NCBI GenBank assembly: GCA_964611645.1
Contig: CAZTAO010000005.1
Coordinates: 104,703-168,702, forward strand
Direction of reading: 5' to 3'
DNA length: 64,000 nucleotides
Source: CAZTAO01 sp964611645
GTDB lineage: Bacteria; Armatimonadota; UBA5829
Below are positions 17,549 through 23,921 of this stretch, one piece after another. Within the stretch, counting starts at the first letter, position 1. Each line of letters starts with the position of its first letter. A program made the translations under genes and the position numbers. The notes beneath the pieces were generated by a model, which was given only the letters and a program-made list of their open reading frames with translations, had not been told where the DNA came from and searched no databases.

Positions 17549-18310
17549 ATGTTCGACCATCCTCTGCTCCACTACCGCCTGCCACGACGAGAGCAGACAA
17601 GAGCAAGTTCTTCTGACCGTCTTACGGAGGCTCAAGCCGTGTGTGAGAATCCCGAGCCAATATCGCTCAGTTCTACCAGTATTGAGGAACCGGCTCCTGG
17701 ATTCGACCTTGTGGGACGGCAGGTAATTGCTGAGACAGAGTTGTTCACTATCGTTACGCGCAATGGCGAGAGCATTCCAGTGTACGGGAAGTCCGCTCTC
17801 AAACCGAATGCGCTCATTGCTGCGAAGGAGATTGAGGGCCTTGGCGGTGACTCCAGATTGACACTGCGCCGAGGACCCGATGCGAGCTACAATTGCCACG
17901 GGCTAGCATTTGTCTCGAAGCTTGGATGCATATGCATGCGCGAGGATCAGTATCTGATAGAAGTACAGGGGGAATCAGCCCCTTCGGTACCGGACAATGT
18001 TGATGACCATGTTCGGTTTTTGCTCTCCAACGGCGGCTTTCGGAGGACGAGAACTATTAACCGCGATGCCGAGGGCGTAAGTCCCACGGACGACATTGAC
18101 CAAGGCGATGTAGCGATATACAAGAGATTGGATCGGATACAGCATTCGGCCATAGTCTGGAGGGCCGAACTGCCCTATGTCCAATTGTTGAGTAAGTTAG
18201 GCGATGCAGGGGAATACTTGCATCGGCCCGAGGATGCTCCAAAGGCATACGGGAGCACCGTTGAATTCTGGACAGACAGGAAACCGAGGACATGCCTGAC
18301 ACATCCGTAG
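17549..18310 (+). CDS. Putative NlpC/P60-like (papain-fold) Cys-His protein
   Basis: 253 residues with no signal peptide. The middle reads YNCHGLAF (cysteine about residue 115), then DQGDVAIYKR, then QHSAIVWR (histidine about 199), followed by SKLGDAGEYLH. This Cys...GD...His order is that of circularly simple NlpC/P60-like cysteine peptidase or amidase domains (similar to DUF7689-type proteins). Catalysis is inferred, not shown. The first 50 residues look disordered. The ATG is 5 nt after a -10 box, with no ribosome site. It overlaps the next gene by 19 nt, so the two are coupled. Function unknown; a conflict or self-recognition role is possible but unsupported. Confidence 0.7.
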   Translation: MFDHPLLHYRLPRREQTRASSSDRLTEAQAVCENPEPISLSSTSIEEPAPGFDLVGRQVIAETELFTIVTRNGESIPVYGKSALKPNALIAAKEIEGLGGDSRLTLRRGPDASYNCHGLAFVSKLGCICMREDQYLIEVQGESAPSVPDNVDDHVRFLLSNGGFRRTRTINRDAEGVSPTDDIDQGDVAIYKRLDRIQHSAIVWRAELPYVQLLSKLGDAGEYLHRPEDAPKAYGSTVEFWTDRKPRTCLTHP

Positions 18311-18801
18311 AAAGCTCTTTTGCTTATATCGAAAGCCTGGTTTTCGCTGCATCTATAGGCATCTTCAACGATGTTGAGTCTGTATTCGCACTTGCTCGCG
18401 CGGACGATAACATTCGTACACTGGTAGCTATGGCACGGGCGGACAACGGTGTTGGACAGGCGATCTGCAGGAGAGTATCATTTCTGCTTGGAACCGAAAG
18501 CAATCGGGACGAAGTTCACAGGTATGACAGAGCGATAGCTACATATCTAGTGGTCCTGTACATGAGCAGCCAAAACTGTCTGCGACAAGGACTCAGGATC
18601 GTGTATGACGCCGTAGAGAACGTGACCAATCTTTGGTGGACCTTGGTTGTATATCGCCGACTACTGTTGACTCTCCCGCGCTCGACGACCACTACCGCAA
18701 CGTCTGCTATCCGCCAGAATGACGCTCAGCGCTTTCGCATCGTCAAGCAGGAAAGAACAACTGGGTCCAGCGACACCTCCACGACGGACTACTATAGGTG
18801 A
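18292..18801 (+). CDS. Hypothetical protein of accessory cassette
   Basis: 169 residues, not recognised. It is largely helical up to residue 125, with hydrophobic heptad-like stretches (SFAYIESLVFAASIGIF; AIATYLVVLYMSS), then a Ser/Thr-rich, probably disordered tail (RSTTTTATSA; TTGSSDTSTTDYYR). No transmembrane segment is certain. The start overlaps the previous gene by 19 nt and GAGGA lies just before ATG. The gene ends 6 nt before the next, so the three genes are probably one operon. Confidence 0.65.
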   Translation: MPDTSVESSFAYIESLVFAASIGIFNDVESVFALARADDNIRTLVAMARADNGVGQAICRRVSFLLGTESNRDEVHRYDRAIATYLVVLYMSSQNCLRQGLRIVYDAVENVTNLWWTLVVYRRLLLTLPRSTTTTATSAIRQNDAQRFRIVKQERTTGSSDTSTTDYYR

Positions 18802-18807
18802 GGAAGC

Positions 18808-19299
18808 ATGCCTAACTTTGTTTCACTACAAGCCTGCCGCCGCATATTGTTGGACGGGCCAACGAACAACTTGTCCCTGATTGATGTTCTGGAAGAAATC
18901 ACTCTGATGGCGTCCCAGAACGTCTACGGTGAACAGATCAGCTTGGTTTCCCTATGGGAGAAGGATCCGTCCTGCTCGGGCCGAGATGAGAACTTCACCT
19001 ACAAGATTACACTGAATAAACCTGACAATGCTCCGGCGGGACAGGCTTTTGAGCTTAGTCAGGCCATTCCGGCGAATAGCGAGCGCCTGAGGAGCATGCT
19101 GACTCTTGTGGGCCTACCGACGAGAGAAACTGGCAGATACGAGTGGGTTGTTGAACTGCTGCGTGGAGCTGACTGGGAGGTGGTCGGAAGGCTTCCCCTG
19201 ATAGTCAGGCGCGTAGACGTTCCGCCACCCGGCGAACCAGAAGGCCTCCAGGACTCCGTGCTCAACCCATCTTCGGAAGTCTCATCTGCCGAGGGATAG
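18808..19299 (+). CDS. DUF6941-like beta-sandwich protein
   Basis: 163 residues. The layout (N-terminal CRRILLDGPTNNLSLIDVLEEI, a strand pattern LVSLWEKDP, and a late GRYEWVVELLRGADWEVVGR followed by a strand LPLIVRRVD) matches the DUF6941 family of small predicted Ig-like proteins whose role is unknown. Family recall is from memory and should be checked. GAGG in TAGGTGAGGAAGCATG serves as ribosome site. It is last in the cassette and has a disordered acidic/serine tail. Confidence 0.68.
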   Translation: MPNFVSLQACRRILLDGPTNNLSLIDVLEEITLMASQNVYGEQISLVSLWEKDPSCSGRDENFTYKITLNKPDNAPAGQAFELSQAIPANSERLRSMLTLVGLPTRETGRYEWVVELLRGADWEVVGRLPLIVRRVDVPPPGEPEGLQDSVLNPSSEVSSAEG

Positions 19300-19336
19300 C
19301 CAATCAGACACCAGAGCGAGATGTGCTATGAGCTGG

Positions 19337-19373
19337 TGTATCGGGACTTGAGCGGCGCGGAAGTCCCGATACC
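19337..19373. repeat. GTATCGGGACTT hairpin
   Basis: A perfect 12-bp stem, GTATCGGGACTT (19337-19348) and AAGTCCCGATAC (19362-19373), with a 13-nt loop GAGCGGCGCGG-like. The same design (TTCGGGATTT...AAATCCCGAA with a GAGCGG-type loop) recurs at 49054-49088 and 21178-21255. Confidence 0.75.
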
Positions 19374-19529
19374 GTGTCCTTGTTCTGGCGTCACCTGAAA
19401 AGACAGGTCCTCGCCAACAGGTTCTTCGAGAGCATTGCAGCCCAACTACGAGAGCTCCTGCGATGTCTGAAAGTCATCGCAGCCGACTGCCAACGCGTTA
19501 GACGCCTAATCGGCGCTAGTGCAGGTTAA
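19374..19529 (+). pseudogene. IS630-type transposase remnant (C-terminal end)
   Basis: In the frame of 19374 the DNA encodes 51 residues beginning VSLFWRHLKRQVLANRFFES and ending at TAA. This resembles the last part of DDE_3/IS630 transposases, where a conserved N-P-I-E-x-x-W-x-x-LK is followed by a helical tail with NRFF. The upstream two thirds are missing, replaced by the hairpin at 19337-19373, so the gene is dead. It marks past transposition in the accessory island. Confidence 0.6.
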
Positions 19530-19657
19530 TTATCGTGAGTTACTTAGCCTCTACTTCCCCACCCAGGCCGAAGGGTGGGGGCATTGCAAAGGGGCAGTTA
19601 TCCCAGGTTACTGTGATAGCCCGTATTGATCCGTATCACGGCATGGAGGCTTAGGTA

Positions 19658-20419
19658 ATGGCTAACGAAGAACACCTGGCGATACTCATCAAGCGGGGCG
19701 TAGAGACTTGGAACAAGTGGAAAAGGGACAACCCGGTCATAAGGCCGGATCTGCGCGAGGCGAACCTCCGCGAGGCGTATCTCGACGAGGCGTATCTCTA
19801 CGGGGCGGACCTCACTGATGCGTGCCTCTACGGGGCCAAACTCCGCGATGCGTGCCTCTATGGGGCGAACCTCACCCGTGCGTGCCTCATCAACGCGAAC
19901 ATTCGTAGGGCGAACCTCCGCGGGGCGTACCTCATCGATGCCGACCTCACCGGGGCGTGCCTTATCAACGCGAATATTTGCAGGGCGTACGTCGGCGGGG
20001 CGGACCTCAGCAAAGCGGACCTCACCGGGGCGGACCTCCGCGGGGCGAAACTCCGCGGGGCGAAACTCCGCGGGGCGAAACTCATCAACGCAAACCTCAT
20101 CCGGGCGGACCTCACCAACGCGAACCTCGTCCGGGCGGACCTCACCCAGGCGGCACTCCAGGGGGGGGCGGACCTCTCCAAGGCGAATCTGCGCGGGGCG
20201 AACCTCCGCGGGGCGAACCTCACTGATGCTAATCTCAGCGAGGCGAACCTCCGCGAGGCGGATATCGTCGATGCCGACCTCCGCTGGGCCAACCTCAGAG
20301 GGGCCGACCTCACCGGGGCCAGTCTCACTGGTGCCCGGAACCTCACACAGGCGCAACTTGACTCAGCGACCACTAACCATAGCACCAAGGTAGACCCTCC
20401 GCTCACGGTAAAGGGCTGA
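19658..20419 (+). CDS. Pentapeptide-repeat protein
   Basis: 253 residues built from about 35 tandem A(D/N)Lxx pentapeptides from residue 30 to 230, which should fold as a right-handed quadrilateral beta-helix. The short N-terminal helix (LAILIKRGVETWNKWKRDNP) resembles the cap of many cyanobacterial and other pentapeptide proteins. A 21-residue tail follows the repeats. Some family members mimic DNA and protect gyrase, but nothing here decides a function. The DNA is strongly repetitive. GGAGG at 19645-19649 supports ATG 19658. Confidence 0.92.
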   Translation: MANEEHLAILIKRGVETWNKWKRDNPVIRPDLREANLREAYLDEAYLYGADLTDACLYGAKLRDACLYGANLTRACLINANIRRANLRGAYLIDADLTGACLINANICRAYVGGADLSKADLTGADLRGAKLRGAKLRGAKLINANLIRADLTNANLVRADLTQAALQGGADLSKANLRGANLRGANLTDANLSEANLREADIVDADLRWANLRGADLTGASLTGARNLTQAQLDSATTNHSTKVDPPLTVKG

Positions 20420-20439
20420 TGCGCTGGTGGTGGCCTTCG

Positions 20440-20592
20440 TTTCTTCGGCAGCAGTGAATTACAGACATAGGTGACAGTTACAGCAAAGGTCGCTGCCGAA
20501 GCCTCCGGACCCATGTGCCTGACGACGGGAGCTTCGGCAGCGGAATTGTGCGAGTCCGTAAGCATGTGCGTAACTGACTGCTGCCGAAGAAA
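20440..20592. repeat. Nested inverted repeats (double hairpin)
   Basis: Outer arms TTTCTTCGGCAGCAG (20440-20454) and CTGCTGCCGAAGAAA (20578-20592) form a perfect 15-bp pair. Inside them GCTGCCGAAGC (20492-20502) and GCTTCGGCAGC (20531-20541) form a second pair built from the same GCTTCGGCAGC word. It lies between convergent genes. Confidence 0.85.
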
Positions 20593-20609
20593 CCGAAACA
20601 CCTGCAATT

Positions 20610-21092
20610 TCAACCTCGCACCGCCGCCTCTATTGCAGCGATGTCTATCTTCGTCATCTGCAACATCGCATTGAATGTGCGCTCTGCGGCAGCGGGGTCC
20701 GGACTGGTTACCGCTTTCATCAGAGCCACCGGTGTAATCTGCCAGGACAGGCCCCATTTGTCCTTGCACCAGCCGCAGACACTCTCCTCGCCGCCATTGT
20801 CGACTATGGCATTCCAGTAACGGTCCGTTTCCGCCTGGTCCTCGGTTGCAACCTGGAACGAGAATGCTATGTTGTGCTTGAATTCGGGTCCGCCATTGAT
20901 CCCGAGGCAGGGGATTCCCATGACGGTAAAGTCTACCGTCAACACATCCCCTTTCTTCCCAGACGGAGAGTCACCCGGCGCCCGGTGCACCGCGCCAACT
21001 GATGAATCAGGAAAGGTCTCGGCATAAAATCGCGCCGCATCCTCGGCGTCGCGGTCGTACATAAGGCAAATAGTGTTCTTTGCTTGCTTCAT
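20610..21092 (-). CDS. VOC-superfamily PhnB-like protein
   Basis: 160 residues with the PhnB/3-demethylubiquinone methyltransferase-like VOC fold (PF06983 type). Marks: NTICLMYDRDAEDAARFYAE near the start, then FTVMGIPCLGINGGP, FSFQVATEDQAETDRYW and GWCKDKWGLSWQITP. These proteins are often annotated as methyltransferases but catalytic function is generally unproven. GAGGAG precedes the ATG. It is single-gene and convergent with the pentapeptide gene. Confidence 0.9.
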   Translation of the reverse strand: MKQAKNTICLMYDRDAEDAARFYAETFPDSSVGAVHRAPGDSPSGKKGDVLTVDFTVMGIPCLGINGGPEFKHNIAFSFQVATEDQAETDRYWNAIVDNGGEESVCGWCKDKWGLSWQITPVALMKAVTSPDPAAAERTFNAMLQMTKIDIAAIEAAVRG

Positions 21093-21177
21093 CGTGTTTT
21101 TTCTCCTCTAACCGAGCATCTCATACCAAATACTCTTACCCAGATTCCGACACTGAGATTGTTATGCGCGGGGTCTT

Positions 21178-21255
21178 GTTTCGGGATTTCCGGAGCGGTT
21201 GTGAGGCTAATTGTCCTGTCGAGGGGCTTCGTGGTCGCTCCTCAAATCCCGAAAC
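21178..21255. repeat. GTTTCGGGATTT palindromic element
   Basis: Arms GTTTCGGGATTT (21178-21189) and AAATCCCGAAAC (21244-21255) are perfect inverted repeats 54 nt apart. The interior (GAGCGGTTGTGAGG ... GTGGTCGCTCCTC) closely matches the element at about 17370-17455. Confidence 0.8.
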
Positions 21256-21535
21256 ACCTGGCAATTGGCTTCGCGCATGATTGATGGCTTCATTTACACG
21301 TGATAGGTAGCGCCCTCTCTCTAGCTCTCTCTTTCGCAGCCCCGCTTCGCTAGGGGCTGCTTTCGGGCAGCGCCCCCCCGGGAGAGAGGATTAGGCCTGC
21401 TCACAACCGTCAACTGTCAACCGACAACCGTCAACCCCTTCATCTGTGCCATCTGCGACATCTGCGGATAATCCGTTCCTTCCCATCTGCGCCATCTGGG
21501 TTATCTGTAGTTTCTCCGTTCTCAGCGGCCCGACA

Positions 21536-21565
21536 TTGAACTTTGAACTGGAATTGTGCTAGACT
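21536..21565 (+). promoter_or_regulatory. Promoter of sugar-isomerase-like gene
   Basis: TTGAAC (21536-21541), an 18-bp spacer, and TAGACT (21560-21565). This gives a leader of about 64 nt, which includes AAGGAG before the ATG. Confidence 0.45.
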
Positions 21566-21635
21566 CATTCAATTAGTGCATACAAATCGCGCCGGGGTTG
21601 GCCTTGGCGCGCAGCTTAGAAAGGAGCTATTTGCT

Positions 21636-23048
21636 ATGACAGCGAAGAAATCGAGATTTGCGCTTTATCTCGGCAACCGTGGATTCTTCCCCGGTTCGCT
21701 GATGGAGTCTGCTCGCAACGAGATGGTATCCACGCTCACCAAGCTCGGACACGAGGTCCTCGTGATGGACGCCGGACTGACCCGATACGGGGCAGTAGAG
21801 ACACCCAAAGAGGGCAAGATCTACGCGGACTTCCTCGCCGACAATCGCGGCAAGTTCGACGGAGTAATCCTATCACTGCCCAACTTCGGCGACGAGAACG
21901 GCGCAGTGCCCGCGCTTCAAGATGCCGGCGTGCCGATCCTGGTGCAGGCTTACCCGGACGATCTGGACAAGATGGCCCCTGCCACCCGCAGGGACGCATT
22001 CTGCGGCAAGGTGTCTATAATGGACGTCTTCTGCCAGAACAATATCCCGTTCACTGCCTTGAAGCCCCACACCGTCCATCCCTCCAGCAAGACCTTTGAA
22101 GAGAACGTCGACCACTTCGACAGAGTCTGCCGGGTAGTTGGCGGGATCAACGGGATGACAGTCGGAGCCATCGGCGCCAGGACCAGCGCGTTCAAGACCG
22201 TCCGAATCGACGAGCTGGCGCTCCAGGCCAACGGCATTACCATGGAGACCTACGACCTCTCCGACATCTTTGCCCGGATGGACAAACTCTCGGCCAGCGA
22301 AGCGGCGTTTAAAGCCAAGGCCGCGACGTTCTCCGCCTACACTGATTTCTCGTGCGTCCCCGCTGGGTCGTTCGAGAAGCTGGTCAAACTCAGCGTTGTG
22401 CTGGATCAGGTGATTGAAGAGGCCGATCTGGACGCGATAGCGGTCCGGTGCTGGCTGGAAATGCAGCAGATACTGGGCATTTCCCCGTGCGTAGTGCTGA
22501 GCGAGATGAACAACCGTGGCTTCATTGCCGCCTGCGAGGTAGACGTTGGGAACGCTATCGCAATGCGCGCCCTGAGCCTTGCTTCCGGCCAGCCGGCTGC
22601 ATGTTTGGACTGGAACAACAACTACGGTGACGACGAAGACAAGTGCATCCTCTTCCACTGCGGACCAGTGCCGCAGCAGATGATGACAGGCAAGGGCAAA
22701 GTCACCGACCACCTGATTCTCAAGAATGCGGTCGGCGAAGGCTGTGGCTACGGCTGCAACACAGGCCGGATCGCCCCGATGCCCATCACATTCTCCAGTA
22801 TGATGACTCAGGATGGGGAGCTGTCGTTCTTTGTGGGTGAGGGTGAGTTCACATCCGACCCGATTCCGGAAGACTTCTTCGGCTGCGCGGGTGTGGTTGA
22901 GATCCCTGAGCTTCAGGATGTCATGCTGCACATCGGTCGGTTCGGTCACAGACACCACGTGAGCGTGACCCCCGGCTACGTAACAGCCCCAATGGTCGAA
23001 GCCCTAGAATACTATCTGGGCTTTGACGTAAGTGTGCCTCAGGAGTAG
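21636..23048 (+). CDS. L-fucose/L-arabinose isomerase family protein
   Basis: 470 residues. The protein has the alternating Rossmann-like start (LYLGNRGFFPGSL, then VLVMDAGLTRYGAVETP) and conserved blocks seen in FucIase-like proteins, e.g. VRCWLEMQ, CEVDVGNAIAMRAL and FHCGPVPQQMM. Members isomerise aldose/ketose sugars with a Mn site; the actual sugar is unknown and many relatives are only annotated by fold. I chose ATG 21636 with AAGGAG at 21621-21626; the reading frame extends upstream to 21543, but that part is promoter and leader. It ends just before a palindrome shared with the convergent ttcA-like gene. Confidence 0.85.
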   Translation: MTAKKSRFALYLGNRGFFPGSLMESARNEMVSTLTKLGHEVLVMDAGLTRYGAVETPKEGKIYADFLADNRGKFDGVILSLPNFGDENGAVPALQDAGVPILVQAYPDDLDKMAPATRRDAFCGKVSIMDVFCQNNIPFTALKPHTVHPSSKTFEENVDHFDRVCRVVGGINGMTVGAIGARTSAFKTVRIDELALQANGITMETYDLSDIFARMDKLSASEAAFKAKAATFSAYTDFSCVPAGSFEKLVKLSVVLDQVIEEADLDAIAVRCWLEMQQILGISPCVVLSEMNNRGFIAACEVDVGNAIAMRALSLASGQPAACLDWNNNYGDDEDKCILFHCGPVPQQMMTGKGKVTDHLILKNAVGEGCGYGCNTGRIAPMPITFSSMMTQDGELSFFVGEGEFTSDPIPEDFFGCAGVVEIPELQDVMLHIGRFGHRHHVSVTPGYVTAPMVEALEYYLGFDVSVPQE

Positions 23049-23071
23049 GGTTCAGCGAACAACAGTCCTAC

Positions 23072-23112
23072 AGAGACATCCCTCCAGGTATCCTACCTGG
23101 AGGGATGTCTCT
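23072..23112. repeat. CCCTCCAGGTA palindrome, copy B; likely bidirectional terminator
   Basis: A perfect 19-bp stem, AGAGACATCCCTCCAGGTA (23072-23090) and its complement (23094-23112), with a 3-nt loop. It sits between convergent genes and the stop codon of the ttcA-like gene lies in it. There is no U-tract. Confidence 0.85.
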
Positions 23113-23824
23113 CAATGTCTCTCACATTCGCTGCCTTCACCAGGTTCTCCCGCGCGTGCTTGAACTCCGGCGCGAGTTGACGGATGATCTCGCGCGCCCG
23201 GCTGCGGGCGGATGTGGACGCCAGCGGGCACGAACTCTGAATCACCGGCAGTTCGCTCGTCCTGGTGAATCTGGCTATGTCTTGCGCCTCTATCAATGCC
23301 AACGGCCTTACCAGCCTGAACTCTCCGAAGTAATCGCTGGTCAGCGCCATTGTTTCCAGCTTGCCGTTCTGGAGCAGGTTCAGGAATGCGGTCTCTGCGA
23401 AATCATCGAGGTTGTGGCCCAACGCGAGCACGTTGCAGCCAAGCTCTTTCGCCATCTCAAACAGCGTCTTGCGGCGGTTCCACGCGCACCGATCACACCC
23501 CATCGGAATCGACTCGTCATCGGTCAGAGCAATCTCGCGTTGCTGGAGCGTGAGTCCCAGGCTGCTGACCCACTCAGCCAGGTTCTTCGGCGCAGGCGCT
23601 GTAATCCCCGTGGCGTCGCCTCGCACATGCCCTGCGACCAGTGTATACTTCGCAGGTGATACCCTCAAGTATCTCACCAGAAGATCGAGCAGACTCAGAG
23701 AATCCTTCCCGCCCGATATTCCGACCAGTATCCGGTCGCCGTCACGGATCATATCGTTCTCTCGGGCAGCCTTGCCCAGCTTCCGAAGCAAATACCCTGC
23801 CTGTTTGTCTGCCTGCTCCGACAT
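23093..23824 (-). CDS. TtcA-like tRNA thiolation protein
   Basis: 243 residues. PP-loop ATPase: SGGKDSLSLLDLLV near the start, C-x2-C in MGCDRCAWNRR, ALGHNLDDFAET, and a further cysteine in SSCPLAS. This matches TtcA, which puts 2-thiocytidine at tRNA position 32 using an Fe-S cluster; relatives modify other positions. I chose the third of three tandem ATGs (23824), 6 nt after GAGG; GTG 23836 is possible. The last six codons (ERHPSR, stop) come from the repeat palindrome. Confidence 0.85.
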   Translation of the reverse strand: MSEQADKQAGYLLRKLGKAARENDMIRDGDRILVGISGGKDSLSLLDLLVRYLRVSPAKYTLVAGHVRGDATGITAPAPKNLAEWVSSLGLTLQQREIALTDDESIPMGCDRCAWNRRKTLFEMAKELGCNVLALGHNLDDFAETAFLNLLQNGKLETMALTSDYFGEFRLVRPLALIEAQDIARFTRTSELPVIQSSCPLASTSARSRAREIIRQLAPEFKHARENLVKAANVRDIERHPSR

Positions 23825-23885
23825 CATCATCCTCACGTCGCGATATCCATCACATTATACAGCAACCCGCCCACTCGGAGCTCAG

Positions 23886-23914
23886 TTGACGGTATCCCGC
23901 CCGGAACCTATACT
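23886..23914 (+). promoter_or_regulatory. Promoter of murJ (leaderless candidate)
   Basis: TTGACG (23886-23891), a 17-bp spacer and TATACT (23909-23914). The murJ ATG follows after 7 nt and no ribosome site is visible, so the transcript probably begins at the start codon. Confidence 0.7.
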
Positions 23915-23921
23915 TTAGAGT

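Larger units (their letters stand above)
19300..19657. other. Gene-poor stretch with transposase remnant
   Basis: There is no intact gene over 358 bp. It holds the hairpin at 19337-19373, the IS630-like remnant at 19374-19529 and a second inverted repeat near 19556-19583 (CCCCACCC...GGGTGGGG) just before the pentapeptide-repeat gene. The last part carries that gene's GGAGG ribosome site. Confidence 0.7.
21093..21635. other. Gene-free, repeat-rich intergenic region
   Basis: Over 540 bp without a supportable gene. It contains an 78-bp palindromic element (21178-21255), a GC hairpin GCAGCCCC/GGGGCTGC (21336-21360) inside a CCTCTCTC...GAGAGAGG frame, and tandem-like words (CCGTCAAC, CATCTGCG) between 21400 and 21500. 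A promoter (21536-21565) serves the downstream gene. Confidence 0.75.

Noticed and set aside
19740..20330. Possible CRISPR-like tandem repeat
   Set aside because: The repeat period is 15 nt and encodes pentapeptides in frame; there are no spacers.
19858..20769. 303-codon minus-strand frame over the pentapeptide gene
   Set aside because: The repetitive DNA keeps several frames open; the product is an Arg/Ser/Ala-rich shadow and the plus frame gives a classical pentapeptide protein.
23072..23112. Simple intrinsic terminator
   Set aside because: The stem is strong but there is no U-tract, and the same palindrome recurs in places where termination is not expected; it is listed as a repeat with possible terminator function.
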